A stretch of 64,000 nucleotides of DNA from Saccharothrix longispora (GTDB taxonomy: Bacteria; Actinomycetota; Actinomycetes; Mycobacteriales; Pseudonocardiaceae): the NCBI RefSeq assembly GCF_030852425.1, contig NZ_NSDM01000004.1, forward strand, positions 372,001-436,000, read 5' to 3'. Made by a program: the position numbers and the translations under genes. Within the stretch, counting starts at the first letter, position 1; every line of letters starts with the position of its first letter. The notes under the pieces are model-generated. The model was not told the DNA's origin, searched no databases, and was given only the letters and a program-made list of their open reading frames with translations. Positions 25,988-35,546 of this stretch are shown one piece after another.

Positions 25988-27184
25988 ATGGCGCGCCTTG
26001 CCCAGACCGCAGGACTCACCGACGTCCAGGAGGAGATCCTGTCGACGGTCCGCACCTTCGTGGACAAGGAGATCATCCCGCACGCCCAGGCGCTGGAGCA
26101 CGGCGACACCTACCCGGCCGACATCGTCGAGGGCATGAAGGAGATGGGCCTCTTCGGGCTCACCATCCCCGAGGAGCACGGCGGGCTCGGCGAGTCCCTG
26201 CTGACCTACGCCCTCGTCGTCGAGCAGATCGCGCGCGGCTGGATGTCGGTGTCCGGCGTGATCAACACCCACTTCATCGTGGCGCACATGCTCAAGCAGC
26301 ACGGCACGCCCGAGCAGAAGGCGAAGTACCTGCCGCGCATGGCCACCGGCGAGGTGCGCGGCTCGTTCTCCATGTCCGAGCCGGAACTGGGCTCCGACGT
26401 CGCCGCCATCCGCACCAAGGCCACCCGCGACGGCGACGACTACGTGGTCAGCGGCCAGAAGATGTGGCTGACCAACGGCGGCACGTCCAACCTCACCGCC
26501 GTGCTCGTCAGGACCGACGACGGCCACGACAAGCCGCACCGGAACCTCACCACCTTCCTGGTGGAGAAGCCCGAGGGCTACGGCGAGGTCGCGCCCGGCC
26601 TCACCATCCCCGGCAGGATCGACAAGATGGGCTACAAGGGCGTCGACACCACCGAGATGGTGTTCGACGGCTTCCGCGTCGCCGCCGACCAGGTGCTCGG
26701 CGGCGAGACCGGCCAGGGCTTCCGCCACATGATGGACGGCGTCGAGGTCGGCCGCGTCAACGTCGCCGCCCGCGCGTGCGGCATCGCCCTGCGCTCCTTC
26801 GAGTTGGCCATCGAGTACGCGCAGCAGCGCCGCACCTTCGGCAAGGCCATCGCCGAGCACCAGGCCATCGCGTTCAAGCTCGCCGAGATGGCCACCAAGG
26901 TCGAGGCCGCCCACCTGATGATGGTCAACGCCGCCCGCCTCAAGGACTCCGGTGCGCGCAACGACGTCGAGGCGGGCATGGCCAAGCTCATCGCCTCCGA
27001 GTACTGCGCCGAGGTCACGCAGGAGGCGTTCCGCATCCACGGCGGCTACGGCTACTCCAAGGAGTACGAGATCGAGCGCCTGATGCGCGAGGCCCCGTTC
27101 CTGCTCATCGGCGAGGGCACCAGCGAGATCCAGAAGACCATCATCAGCCGCGGCCTGCTGCGCGACTACCGGTCCAGGGGCTGA
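25988..27184 (+). CDS. Acyl-CoA dehydrogenase, possibly methylsuccinyl-CoA dehydrogenase
   Basis: 398 aa FAD flavoprotein with the standard three-domain layout. FSMSEPELGSDVAAIRTKA and the KMWLTNGG segment bind flavin, and RIHGGYGYSKEYEIERLMREA with LIGEGTSEIQKTII is the C-terminal signature containing the catalytic Glu region. It oxidises an acyl-CoA to the enoyl-CoA and passes electrons to ETF. With the malyl-CoA lyase-like gene 1.6 kb upstream and a MaoC hydratase downstream it may act on methylsuccinyl-CoA (inferred). ATG 25988 has AAGGGAACG upstream. Followed by two G/C hairpins. Confidence 0.88.
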   Translation: MARLAQTAGLTDVQEEILSTVRTFVDKEIIPHAQALEHGDTYPADIVEGMKEMGLFGLTIPEEHGGLGESLLTYALVVEQIARGWMSVSGVINTHFIVAHMLKQHGTPEQKAKYLPRMATGEVRGSFSMSEPELGSDVAAIRTKATRDGDDYVVSGQKMWLTNGGTSNLTAVLVRTDDGHDKPHRNLTTFLVEKPEGYGEVAPGLTIPGRIDKMGYKGVDTTEMVFDGFRVAADQVLGGETGQGFRHMMDGVEVGRVNVAARACGIALRSFELAIEYAQQRRTFGKAIAEHQAIAFKLAEMATKVEAAHLMMVNAARLKDSGARNDVEAGMAKLIASEYCAEVTQEAFRIHGGYGYSKEYEIERLMREAPFLLIGEGTSEIQKTIISRGLLRDYRSRG

Positions 27185-27191
27185 GCGGGCC

Positions 27192-27240
27192 GGGGCCGGA
27201 CCCGCGCGGGACCGGCCCCCGGGGGACTCGTCCCCCCGGG
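27192..27240 (+). terminator. Double hairpin after acyl-CoA dehydrogenase
   Basis: GGGGCCGG at 27192-27199 pairs with CCGGCCCC at 27212-27219 around the self-complementary CCCGCGCGGG. It is immediately followed by a second stem, CCCGGGGGA against TCCCCCCGGG (27218-27240). The tandem hairpins just after the stop are a likely terminator. Confidence 0.6.
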
Positions 27241-27343
27241 GCGGCGCAGGTCACGTTCGCGTCAGTTTCGGCTCCACCCGTTTCGCGCCGGTCGCGCGGT
27301 GTTGGCAGGATGGGGAGATCAGCACCGCGAAGAGGTGGTCACC

Positions 27344-27871
27344 GTGACGAGTTCCTTCTCCGGCCAGAACCGACCCGGCATGCCGCCGCGGCTGCCCACG
27401 CCCCCCACCGGGTGGCCGATCGGCTCCTACGGCACCTACGAGGAGGCGCAGCGGGCGGTCGACTTCCTCGCCGACGGCGACTTCCCGGTGCAGGAGGTGA
27501 CGATAGTGGGCGTCGACCTGATGCTCGTCGAACGCGTCACCGGCCGCCTCACCTGGGGTCGCGTGCTCGGCACCGGCGCCGCGTCCGGCGCGTGGTTCGG
27601 CCTGTTCGTCGGCGTCCTGCTCAGCCTGTTCAACACCAGCCCCGGCGCGAGCCTCGGGCCGATCGTCGCGGGCCTCGTCGTCGGCATCGCCTTCGGCCTG
27701 ATCTTCGCCGCCGTCGGCTACAGCTCCACCCGCGGCAAGCGCGACTTCCAGAGCGCCAGCCAGCTCGTGGCCGGCCGCTACGACGTGCTGTGCCAGCCGC
27801 GTTCCGCCGAACGGGGCCGCGACCTGCTCGCCAAGCTCGCCCTCCGGCCGTCGGAGGTGAAGAAAGACTGA
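27344..27871 (+). CDS. Membrane stress protein, DUF1269/YflT-like (Rv1234-like)
   Basis: 175 aa, the same length as my recall of Rv1234, which also precedes lpqY. GSYGTYEEAQRAVDFLADGDFPVQEVTIVGVDL is the general-stress-protein (17M-like) domain, then GAASGAWFGLFVGVLLSLF and LGPIVAGLVVGIAFGLIFAAVGY form two membrane segments. GTG 27344 has AGAGG eight bases upstream. Function unknown. It lies on the lpqY strand but is separated by 172 bases with its own promoter signals for lpqY. Confidence 0.82.
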   Translation: MTSSFSGQNRPGMPPRLPTPPTGWPIGSYGTYEEAQRAVDFLADGDFPVQEVTIVGVDLMLVERVTGRLTWGRVLGTGAASGAWFGLFVGVLLSLFNTSPGASLGPIVAGLVVGIAFGLIFAAVGYSSTRGKRDFQSASQLVAGRYDVLCQPRSAERGRDLLAKLALRPSEVKKD

Positions 27872-27919
27872 CGTTTGCCGCTCGTGATCATGGGGTAGAG
27901 CCGGTCTGGGCTCCTGTGG

Positions 27920-27981
27920 TTGCGGCACCTGATCACCGGGCCTACGTTCGATCCACCGGTCGGCTCCACGTCGACCGGTGG
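27920..27981 (+). promoter_or_regulatory. Promoter and overlapping inverted repeat upstream of lpqY
   Basis: TTGCGG (27920-27925) and TACGTT (27943-27948) are separated by 17 bases. The expected start point near 27955 falls within a perfect 10-base inverted repeat, CCACCGGTCG (27953-27962) and CGACCGGTGG (27972-27981), nine bases apart. The arrangement looks like a repressor site covering +1 of the trehalose transporter operon. The regulator is not in the window. A terminator for the preceding gene is the alternative reading. Confidence 0.5.
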
Positions 27982-28043
27982 GCACGACGAGGTGCCGGGC
28001 AGAGCGGTCTGGCTCCTCCGCCGTCGGGAAGGAGGCAGGACCG

Positions 28044-29291
28044 GTGAGGGGCAGAGGTCATCGGTTGGCCGCCGCAGGAGCGGTCGCGCTGGTCGCGACG
28101 TCCGTGCTGGCGGGGTGCGGGTCGGGTGACGGCGGCATCGTCGTCAACGTCTACAAGTACCCGCAGGAGAACTTCCAGAAGATCGTCGACAACTGCAACG
28201 CGGCTGCCGACGGCTACGAGATCGTCTACCACAAGCTGCCGCGCGAGGCGGACGGCCAGCGCGAGCAGATGGTGCGCCGACTGGCCGCCGAGGACCCGGG
28301 CATGGACGTCCTCTCGCTGGACGTCACCTGGACCGCGGAGCTGGCCAAGGCCGGCTGGATCAGGGAGTACACCGGGGAGGCCAAGGCCGAGGTCGAGGAC
28401 GGCACCCTGGAGACGCCCCTGGAGACCGCGCGTTACGAGGGCAAGCTGTACGGGGCGCCGGACAACACGAACGTGCAACTCCTCTGGTACCGGGGCGACC
28501 TGGTGCAGGAACCGCCGGCCACCTGGGCCGAGATGATCCGGCTCGGGTCCGAACTGGAGTCCCGGGGTGAGCCCGGCCTGGTCGAGGCGACCGGCAAGCA
28601 GTACGAGGGCCTGGTCGTGCTCTACAACTCGCTGGTCAACTCCGCGGGCGGGCGGATCCTCGACGAGAACGGCACCAAGGCGGTCGTCGACGAGGGCGCG
28701 GTCAAGGCGCTGGAGGTGCTCAAGACCTTCGCCACCTCCGACGTGGTGGACCCGTCGTTCTCCAACGCCGCCGAGGACGACGCGCGCCTGGCCATGGAGG
28801 CGGGCGACGCCGCCTTCATGATCAACTGGCCGTACGTCTACGCCGCCGCGCAGGAGAAGCCCGAGTTCGCGAAGAACCTCGAGTGGGCGCCCTTCCCGGC
28901 GGTCGAGGGCGGCGAGTCCACGGCCACCGTCGGCGGGCTCAACTACGCCGTCAGCACGTTCACCGAGCACCCCGACGAGTCGTTCGACGCGGTGCTGTGC
29001 CTGCGCAACGCCGAGAACCAGAAGTTCCAGGCCGTCAACGACGGCGTGCCGCCCACCATCGAAGCGGTGTACGACGAGCCGGAGATGGCGGAGGCGTACC
29101 CGATGAAGGACGCGATCCTGGAGACGCTGAAGAACGCGAGCGCCCGCCCGAGCAGCCCGGCGTACCAGAACGTCTCCACGGTCATCTCCACGATCCTGTC
29201 GCCGCCCGCGAACATCGACCCGCGGGCGACCGCGGACCGGCTCCGCTCGGAGCTCCAGGACGCGCTCGACTCCAAGGGGGTGCTGCCGTGA
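28044..29291 (+). CDS. lpqY: Trehalose-binding lipoprotein LpqY
   Basis: 415 aa extracytoplasmic solute-binding protein of the carbohydrate (family 1) class with lipobox VLAGC; the lipid anchor holds it outside the membrane. Context defines the substrate: the gene is followed without gaps by sugA, sugB and sugC, the order of the M. tuberculosis LpqY-SugABC trehalose recycling system. GTG 28044 has AAGGAGG eight bases upstream; a longer frame to 27978 would bury the signal peptide. Stop overlaps sugA (GTGA). Confidence 0.9.
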   Translation: MRGRGHRLAAAGAVALVATSVLAGCGSGDGGIVVNVYKYPQENFQKIVDNCNAAADGYEIVYHKLPREADGQREQMVRRLAAEDPGMDVLSLDVTWTAELAKAGWIREYTGEAKAEVEDGTLETPLETARYEGKLYGAPDNTNVQLLWYRGDLVQEPPATWAEMIRLGSELESRGEPGLVEATGKQYEGLVVLYNSLVNSAGGRILDENGTKAVVDEGAVKALEVLKTFATSDVVDPSFSNAAEDDARLAMEAGDAAFMINWPYVYAAAQEKPEFAKNLEWAPFPAVEGGESTATVGGLNYAVSTFTEHPDESFDAVLCLRNAENQKFQAVNDGVPPTIEAVYDEPEMAEAYPMKDAILETLKNASARPSSPAYQNVSTVISTILSPPANIDPRATADRLRSELQDALDSKGVLP

Positions 29292-30262
29292 GCCAGTCGA
29301 TCAACGCCGAACCCGTCCGCGACGCCGAGCTCGCAGACCGGGGCGAACCGGCGCTCTCGCCCAAGGCGAAGGCCGCGCTGAGCGAGGGCAAGAAGGCCGA
29401 GCGCCGCCTGGGCCTGCTGCTGTGCGCGCCCGCGATCCTCATCATGGCCGCGGTCGCGGGCTGGCCGATCATCTACTCGGTGTGGCTCTCGCTCCAGCGC
29501 TACGACCTGAAGTTCCCGGACCGCACCGAGTTCGTCGGCCTGGAGAACTACGTCACGGTCCTGTCCAACTCCTACTGGTGGAACGCCGTGTGGATCACGA
29601 TCGTGATCACCGTGGTGTCCGTCCTCGTCGAGCTGGTGCTGGGCATGGCGCTCGCCCTGATCATGCACCGCACGCTGGTGGGTCGCGGCATCGTGCGCAC
29701 CGCCACGCTCATCCCGTACGGCATCGTCACCGTCGTCGCCGCGTTCTCCTGGCGGTACGCGTGGACGCCGGGCACCGGCTACCTCGCCGAGACCATCGCG
29801 GGCGGCGACCCGGTGCTCACCCAGAAGATCCCGGCCATCATGGTCGTGATCCTCGCCGAGATCTGGAAGACCACGCCGTTCATGGCGCTGCTGCTCATGG
29901 CGGGCCTGGCCCTGGTGCCGGACGACCTGCTCAAGGCCGCCGCGATGGACGGCGCCGGCGGCTGGCAGCGGTTCACCAAGGTCATCGTGCCGGTGATGAA
30001 GCCCGCGATCCTGGTGGCGCTGCTGTTCCGCACGCTCGACGCGTTCCGCATCTTCGACAACCTGTTCGTGCTCACCGCCGGGTCGCAGGGCACCGCGTCC
30101 GTCTCGATGATCACCTACAACAACCTGATCAAGGGCCTGAACCTGGGCATCGGCTCGACCATGTCGGTGCTGATCTTCCTCGCGGTGGCGATCATCGCGT
30201 TCATCTTCGTCAAGCTGTTCGGCACCGCTGCCCCCGGCAGCGACGGCGGGGGGAGGCGCTGA
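29288..30262 (+). CDS. sugA: Trehalose ABC transporter permease SugA
   Basis: 324 aa MalF-type permease with six predicted transmembrane helices after a cytoplasmic N-terminal extension (about 40 aa). The EAA loop [23 protein letters not shown], which contacts the ATPase, is near the C-terminal third. The start overlaps the lpqY stop by four bases, and its stop overlaps the sugB ATG (TGATG). Forms the channel with SugB. Confidence 0.92.
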   Translation: MSQSINAEPVRDAELADRGEPALSPKAKAALSEGKKAERRLGLLLCAPAILIMAAVAGWPIIYSVWLSLQRYDLKFPDRTEFVGLENYVTVLSNSYWWNAVWITIVITVVSVLVELVLGMALALIMHRTLVGRGIVRTATLIPYGIVTVVAAFSWRYAWTPGTGYLAETIAGGDPVLTQKIPAIMVVILAEIWKTTPFMALLLMAGLALVPDDLLKAAAMDGAGGWQRFTKVIVPVMKPAILVALLFRTLDAFRIFDNLFVLTAGSQGTASVSMITYNNLIKGLNLGIGSTMSVLIFLAVAIIAFIFVKLFGTAAPGSDGGGRR

Positions 30263-31107
30263 TGGCGGGCATCGGCGGAGCCGAGACCACGGCGCGCAAG
30301 GCGCGCTGGACGGTCCTCAACGTCCTGGTGGTGGCCTACGCGCTGTTCCCGGTGCTGTGGATCGCGTCGCTGTCGTTCAAGACCAAGGAGACCTTGGGCG
30401 ACGGCAACTTCATCCCGCGCGCGTGGACGCTCGACAACTACGCGTCGATCTTCTCCACCACCGAGTTCGTGCGGGCGCTGGTCAACTCGATCGGCATCGC
30501 GATCATCGCCACCGCGATCGCCGTGGTGTTCGGCACGATGGCCGCCTACGCCATCGCCCGGCTCGACTTCCCCGGCAAGAAGGCGCTGGTGGGCGTCTCG
30601 CTGCTGGTGGCGATGTTCCCGCAGATCTCGCTGGTGTCGCCGCTGTTCGAGATCGAGCGCACGCTCGGGCTGTTCGACACCTGGCCCGGTCTGATCCTGC
30701 CCTACATCACGTTCGCGCTGCCGCTGGCGATCTACACGCTGTCGGCGTTCTTCCGCGAGATCCCGTGGGAGCTGGAGAAGGCCGCGAAGATGGACGGCGC
30801 CACGCCCGGGCAGGCGTTCCGCCGGGTCATCGCGCCGCTGGCCGCGCCCGGTGTGTTCACCACGGCCATCCTGGTGTTCATCTTCTGCTGGAACGACTTC
30901 CTGTTCGCGATCTCGCTCACCTCGACCGAGGCGTCGCGGACCGTCCCCGTGGCGCTGTCGTTCTTCACCGGCAGTTCCCAGTTCGAGGACCCGACCGGGT
31001 CGATCGCCGCCGCGGCGGTGGTCATCACGATCCCGATCATCCTGTTCGTGTTGTTCTTCCAGCGTCGGATCGTCGCCGGGTTGACCTCCGGCGCCGTCAA
31101 GGGGTGA
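30262..31107 (+). CDS. sugB: Trehalose ABC transporter permease SugB
   Basis: 281 aa MalG-type permease: six hydrophobic segments, periplasmic loop with [15 protein letters not shown], and the EAA loop [27 protein letters not shown] 30262 overlaps the sugA stop; GGGAGGCG precedes it. sugC begins four bases after its stop. It pairs with SugA to move trehalose inward. Confidence 0.92.
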   Translation: MAGIGGAETTARKARWTVLNVLVVAYALFPVLWIASLSFKTKETLGDGNFIPRAWTLDNYASIFSTTEFVRALVNSIGIAIIATAIAVVFGTMAAYAIARLDFPGKKALVGVSLLVAMFPQISLVSPLFEIERTLGLFDTWPGLILPYITFALPLAIYTLSAFFREIPWELEKAAKMDGATPGQAFRRVIAPLAAPGVFTTAILVFIFCWNDFLFAISLTSTEASRTVPVALSFFTGSSQFEDPTGSIAAAAVVITIPIILFVLFFQRRIVAGLTSGAVKG

Positions 31108-31111
31108 GTCA

Positions 31112-32293
31112 ATGGCCGAGATCGTGCTGGACAAGGTGACCAAGCAGTACCCCGACGGTGCGGTGGCCGTGCGGGACGTGGACATCGAGATCGCCGACGG
31201 CGAGTTCGTCATCCTGGTCGGCCCGTCCGGCTGCGGGAAGTCCACGACGCTGAACATGATCGCGGGGTTGGAGGACATCACCTCCGGCGAGCTGCGCATC
31301 GGCGGCGAGCGCGTCAACGAGCGCGCGCCCAAGGACCGCGACATCGCCATGGTGTTCCAGTCCTACGCGCTGTACCCGCACATGACGGTGAAGGAGAACA
31401 TGGCCTTCCCGCTGCGGCTGGCGAAGGTCGACGACACCACCGTGGAGAAGAAGGTCCGCGAGGCGGCCGAGATCCTGGACCTCACCGGGCACCTCGACCG
31501 CAAGCCGTCGAACCTGTCCGGAGGCCAGCGGCAGCGCGTGGCCATGGGCCGGGCGATCGTGCGCAGCCCGAAGGCGTTCCTGATGGACGAGCCGCTGTCC
31601 AACCTCGACGCCAAGCTGCGGGTGCAGATGCGCACGTCGGTGTCGCGGCTGCAGAAGCAGCTCGGCACCACCATGGTCTACGTGACGCACGACCAGACCG
31701 AGGCGATGACGCTGGGCGACCGGGTGGTGGTGATGCGGGGCGGCTCGGTGCAGCAGATCGGCGCGCCGCAGTTCCTCTACGACCACCCGGCGAACCTGTT
31801 CGTCGCCGGGTTCATCGGCTCGCCGTCGATGAACTTCGTACCGGCGGCGCTGGAGGACAACGTGCTCCGCTCGCCGCTCGGCGACGTGCCGCTCACCGAC
31901 CGGGTGCGCGGGCTGCTGGAGGGCGGCGACGCGCCCCGCGAGGTGATCATGGGCCTGCGTCCCGAGCACTTCGAGGACGCCCGGCTGGTGGAGGACCACG
32001 TCCGCCCGTCCGGGGCCACCTTCACCAGCCAGGTCGACGTGCTGGAGTCCATGGGCTCCGACAAGTTCGCCTACTTCAGCCTCTCGGGCGAGCAGGCGAC
32101 GTCGGCCGAACTGGCCGAGTTGGCCGCCGACGCGGGCACCGCGGACGTGCCCGGCGACGGCGTGCCGCTGGTGACCCGGATCTCCGCGTCGTCCCCGGCG
32201 GTCGAGGGGGAGCCCGCCGAGATCTGGTTCGACGCGGACAAGGTGCAGCTGTTCGACCCGAAGAACGGCCGCAACCTCACGTACAACGGCTGA
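31112..32293 (+). CDS. sugC: Trehalose ABC transporter ATPase SugC
   Basis: 393 aa MalK-type ATPase. Walker A GPSGCGKST (37-45), Q-loop VFQSYALYPHM, signature LSGGQRQR, Walker B AFLMDEPLSNLD and the H-loop YVTHDQTEA are all intact. The C-terminal third is the TOBE/regulatory domain (LRPEHFEDARL onward), slightly longer than minimal MalK. It energises LpqY-SugAB import of trehalose, which is released by mycolyl transfer in mycolate bacteria; in a lineage without mycolates the source would be environmental or recycled cytoplasmic trehalose. Confidence 0.93.
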   Translation: MAEIVLDKVTKQYPDGAVAVRDVDIEIADGEFVILVGPSGCGKSTTLNMIAGLEDITSGELRIGGERVNERAPKDRDIAMVFQSYALYPHMTVKENMAFPLRLAKVDDTTVEKKVREAAEILDLTGHLDRKPSNLSGGQRQRVAMGRAIVRSPKAFLMDEPLSNLDAKLRVQMRTSVSRLQKQLGTTMVYVTHDQTEAMTLGDRVVVMRGGSVQQIGAPQFLYDHPANLFVAGFIGSPSMNFVPAALEDNVLRSPLGDVPLTDRVRGLLEGGDAPREVIMGLRPEHFEDARLVEDHVRPSGATFTSQVDVLESMGSDKFAYFSLSGEQATSAELAELAADAGTADVPGDGVPLVTRISASSPAVEGEPAEIWFDADKVQLFDPKNGRNLTYNG

Positions 32294-32331
32294 TCCGCGA
32301 CGGTCGAACGCACAACCGTCGAAACGCGGCG

Positions 32332-32364
32332 AAAGGGCCGTCCCCCGATGGGGGACGGCCCTTT
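32332..32364 (+). terminator. Rho-independent terminator after sugC
   Basis: Perfect 15-base-pair stem AAAGGGCCGTCCCCC (32332-32346) with loop GAT and its complement to 32364, followed by TTTGTGATT-like T-rich sequence. It ends the lpqY-sugABC operon. Confidence 0.88.
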
Positions 32365-32583
32365 GTGATTGCGCGATCAATAACACTACCGGGCGTTACT
32401 GACCTGTCGGGACCATCGGTCGGGACGAAGTGCGTGGGCCATTCAGCGCATCAAACGCGCACCTGGGCGCTTTAGTGGCGCTGCACCCGGCGGCGATCCC
32501 CACCCTTGGTCGAAGGCGGGGACGACCACGACCGAACGGAGTCGGGGCAGGGGAGTCCGCCGAGCACAGAGAAGAGCGCTGAG

Positions 32584-33474
32584 ATGGGGATTCTTGACGG
32601 CAAAGCAGTGGTGATCACCGGAGCGGGCCGGGGGTTGGGCGAGGCGTACGCGATGCACGCGGCGCAGGCGGGCGCGGCCGTCGTCGTGAACGACGTGGAC
32701 GGCGACCTGGCGGACCAGGTCGCCGAGCACATCCGGGCTTACGGGGGACGGGCGGTGGCCAGCGCGCACACCGTGGCCGACCCCAGCGAGGCGGAGAAGA
32801 TCGTGGGAATGTGCCTGACCGAGTTCGGCCGGGTCGACGGCCTGGTGAACAACGCCGGCCTGAACTACGAGAGCCGGCCGTGGGAGGACGACCCGGACAC
32901 GATCCGGCAGACCGTCGAGGTGAACCTCCTGGGGGTCATCTACACCGGCATGGCCGCCATGCGGGCGATGCGCGAGCAGGAGGGCGGCGGTTCCATCGTG
33001 AACATTTCCTCCGGTGCCTTCCTCGGGCAGCGGAAACTCGGCACGTACTCGGCGACGAAAGGCGCCGTGGCGTCGTTGAGCGCGTCGTGGGCGCTCGACC
33101 TGGAGAGCGAGAACATCAGGGTGAACGCCGTCTGCCCGGTCGCGCACACCCGAATGGTGTGGAAGTCGGAGCGCTCGTTGCGCGCCATCCCCGCCGACCG
33201 CACCCCCGGCAAGGTCGCGCCGCTCGTGCTGTTCCTGCTCAGCGACGACGCGGCCGGCATCACCGGGCAGGTGGTGCGGTGCAACGGCCGCCAGCTCCAC
33301 CTCGTCGGCCACCCGTACTTCAAGCAGCCGATCCTGGAGAGCGACACCTGGGACACCTCGTCGGTCAAGCGCGCCTTCGACGGTGTCCTCCAGGCCCACC
33401 TCGAACCGTACGGCCTGGAGAAGCGCATGCCGCCGCGCCTGCGTGAACTCGTGGAGCCCGGCCGCACGGCGTGA
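32584..33474 (+). CDS. Short-chain dehydrogenase/reductase
   Basis: 296 aa classical SDR with a C-terminal extension. The cofactor motif TGAGRGLG is at 12-19, NNAG at 89-92, and the catalytic Ser142, Tyr155 and Lys159 (YSATK) are present. NDVD after the second strand suggests NAD(H) preference. The last 60 residues (HPYFKQPILESDTWDTSSVKRAFDGVL) resemble SDRs fused to or related to MaoC/hydroxysteroid pathways. ATG 32584 follows AGAAGAGCG. Substrate unknown. M. tuberculosis has an SDR (Rv1245c) in this chromosomal neighbourhood. Confidence 0.85.
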   Translation: MGILDGKAVVITGAGRGLGEAYAMHAAQAGAAVVVNDVDGDLADQVAEHIRAYGGRAVASAHTVADPSEAEKIVGMCLTEFGRVDGLVNNAGLNYESRPWEDDPDTIRQTVEVNLLGVIYTGMAAMRAMREQEGGGSIVNISSGAFLGQRKLGTYSATKGAVASLSASWALDLESENIRVNAVCPVAHTRMVWKSERSLRAIPADRTPGKVAPLVLFLLSDDAAGITGQVVRCNGRQLHLVGHPYFKQPILESDTWDTSSVKRAFDGVLQAHLEPYGLEKRMPPRLRELVEPGRTA

Positions 33475-33552
33475 CCTGGTCGGGGGGAGTGCCGCGGGCG
33501 TTCCCCCCGATCACCCGATGAGCGGTCCGCGCAGGTCGGGAGGGGTGTCACC

Positions 33553-34533
33553 ATGGTCGTCATGGCCGCGCGCACGCCCCGCGTCACGGATTGGCGACTG
33601 GTGGTCCAGTCGCGGTTGTCCCGCGTGCGCGCCGACCTCGCCGCCCTCGGGCCGCCCGACCCCCTCGACCAGGAGGGGCAGCGGTGGCGCGAGGTCGCCG
33701 CGGTGGAGGCCGCCGTGGTCGAGGACATGATCACCCGCGAGGAACCGCGCCGGCGGGCCGTGGCGTCCTGGTGGTCCGGGTGGCACATCGAACGCGCCTG
33801 GCGGTCGCTGCACGAGGCCGAGATCGCGACCGTCGCGGCGGGCACCGGGTTCCTCGGGCGGCTGCCCGGCCTCAAGGCGCGGGTCGCGGAGAACCTGGAG
33901 GAGGACGACCCGCGGCGCGTCGCCCTGGAGGAGATGCGGCCGGGGGAGTACCCGCTGTCGATCGAGCGGGAGCTGGTGGTCGACGCGCTGCGCGCCTCGT
34001 TCGACAAGTCCGACTTCGCGCACGCCGGGTCGCGGGCGCTGCGCAACAAGCTCATCGCCACGTCGGTGGTGCTGTTCCTCGTGAACACGCTGCTCGGCGT
34101 GATCGGACTGGTCAAGCCCGGCCTCGTGCCCATGTGCGTCGGCTCGGAGCGGCTGCCCACGGTGTGCCCGGCGGGCAAGGCGGCGGGCGGGGCCGACGTG
34201 TGGCTGGTCCAGGTGCTCGGCGCGTTCGGCGCGGTGCTGTCGGCGGTCGTGCTGCTGCTGCGGCGGCGTCCCAGCCTGTCCCCGTACGTGATGGTCGGCT
34301 ACCAGGCGTTGATCAAGGTGCTGCTCGGCGCGGCGCTCGCCGTGGTCGGCATCCTCGCCCTGGGCGCGGGCGTGACCACGGGCCTGATCGGCGTCGCGTC
34401 CCAGGCGGCCCTGCTCCTGTGGGCCGTCATCCTCGGTTACGGCCAGCAGATAGCCACCCGGCTCCTGGACAGCTACACCGACCGCGTGATGGACCAGGCC
34501 CGTCCCCTCCCCAAACTCGAACCTCCCCGCTGA
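33553..34533 (+). CDS. Uncharacterised membrane protein with soluble helical N-terminus
   Basis: 326 aa. The first 170 residues are charged and helical (VVQSRLSRVRADLAAL, AWRSLHEAEIATVAAG), including a soluble segment likely to face the cytoplasm. Then come about four transmembrane helices (NKLIATSVVLFLVNTLLGVIGL, VLGAFGAVLSAVVLLL, LIKVLLGAALAVVGILALGAGV, LIGVASQAALLLWAVILGYGQQ). ATG 33553 has GGGAGGGG seven bases upstream. I do not recognise a family. It faces the ParB-like gene across repeat array 2. Confidence 0.65.
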   Translation: MVVMAARTPRVTDWRLVVQSRLSRVRADLAALGPPDPLDQEGQRWREVAAVEAAVVEDMITREEPRRRAVASWWSGWHIERAWRSLHEAEIATVAAGTGFLGRLPGLKARVAENLEEDDPRRVALEEMRPGEYPLSIERELVVDALRASFDKSDFAHAGSRALRNKLIATSVVLFLVNTLLGVIGLVKPGLVPMCVGSERLPTVCPAGKAAGGADVWLVQVLGAFGAVLSAVVLLLRRRPSLSPYVMVGYQALIKVLLGAALAVVGILALGAGVTTGLIGVASQAALLLWAVILGYGQQIATRLLDSYTDRVMDQARPLPKLEPPR

Positions 34534-34537
34534 CCCG

Positions 34538-34704
34538 CGAGAGTCCAACCCCCAAGTCGCGCGAGTCGTACGTCCAGGCCCCGCGAGTCGTACGTCCAGG
34601 AGCCCTGAGTTCCACATTCGGGACTAACGCCGTGAGGCTCGAACGTAGAACTCAAGAGTCCTGAGCGTTGGACTCGCGGGGCCTGGACGTACGACTCGCG
34701 GGTG
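34538..34704. repeat. Inverted array of about 22-bp repeats between convergent genes (array 2)
   Basis: Units with core CGCGAGTCGTACGTCCAGG repeat in both arms. Positions 34560-34589 and 34671-34700 form a perfect 30-base inverted repeat with an 81-base loop that contains a smaller GAGTTC/GAACTC inversion. The left end (GAGTCCAACCCCCAAG) matches the left end of array 1. It fills the gap between two convergent genes. Same family as arrays 1 and 3. Confidence 0.85.
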
Positions 34705-34706
34705 GG

Positions 34707-35546
34707 TCAGCGGCGGGCCCGGAGGGTGGTCATCACGTCCGGGTCCCAGCGGTGGGTGCGGATCAGGCGGTAGCGCTCGGCCGCCACCCACAGGTAGGCC
34801 TCGGTCTCCGTGCGGTCGCCCACCAGGTCCGCCTGGCGCAGCATCTCCACCACCGGCACGTACTCCTCGGCGTACCAGCGGGCCGCGACCGAGGCGCGGT
34901 CCAGGAAGCGGCCCTCGTCCTGCATCAGCCGGAACCCCCACGCCTCCACGTGCTCACCCAGTTCCGCGTAGTCCCACGGGTCCGACAGCGCCACGGCCGC
35001 CCGCGCCCGACCGCCCAGCGGCACCCGCTCCAGGAACAGCCGCCGGTAGTCCTTCACGATCAGGTCGCCGCGGTGCCGGATGCCGTGCGCCGCCACCCGC
35101 GTCAGGACCTCCGTCACGTAGGCGTCGATCACCTCCAGGCCCAGCGCGTGCGCCACCGACACCCGGTGGTGCCCGTCCTGCACGAAGTGCAGGTCGCCCA
35201 CCCGGTACAGCTCGACCGGCGGCACCGCCTCGCCGCGCCGCTGCGCGACCGCCAGCCGCTCCCAGCGCGCCCGCACGCGCGCCGACGTGGGCCGGAACCG
35301 GCGGTCGAAGTCGCGGGTCCGGTCCACGCTGCCCACGATCGAGTCGAGCCGGACGGTGCACAACCCCAACCGCTTCTCGCCGACCATGCCCAGCGCCTCC
35401 ACGACCTCGTGGAACGGCAGCGTGATGTTCACGTCGTCCGGTTCCCGCCGCAGCCACGCGGCCAGCCGCGACAGCACCTGACGCCGCCGCGCGCGCTGGA
35501 AGTCGTTCTCCGCGTCGGCCCGCGGGAACCCGGTGTCACCGCGCAC
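34707..35546 (-). CDS. ParB/Srx-fold protein of unknown function
   Basis: 279 aa. VPPVELYRVGDLHFVQDGHHRVSVAHALG (about residues 108-136) is a ParB-N/sulfiredoxin-fold nuclease or nucleotidase motif; DGHHR (124-128) replaces the usual GERR/GHRR loop. No HTH follows, so it is not a chromosome-partition ParB. The preceding segment LGLCTVRLDSIVGSVDRTRDFDRRF is conserved in actinobacterial homologues as I recall them. GTG 35546 overlaps the upstream phosphoesterase gene by 11 bases, indicating an operon and perhaps joint action. Confidence 0.7.
   Translation of the reverse strand: MRGDTGFPRADAENDFQRARRRQVLSRLAAWLRREPDDVNITLPFHEVVEALGMVGEKRLGLCTVRLDSIVGSVDRTRDFDRRFRPTSARVRARWERLAVAQRRGEAVPPVELYRVGDLHFVQDGHHRVSVAHALGLEVIDAYVTEVLTRVAAHGIRHRGDLIVKDYRRLFLERVPLGGRARAAVALSDPWDYAELGEHVEAWGFRLMQDEGRFLDRASVAARWYAEEYVPVVEMLRQADLVGDRTETEAYLWVAAERYRLIRTHRWDPDVMTTLRARR

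Noticed and set aside
34707..35546. Chromosome-partition ParB
   Set aside because: Only the ParB-N fold is present. There is no HTH, no parA partner and no parS-like 16-mer nearby.
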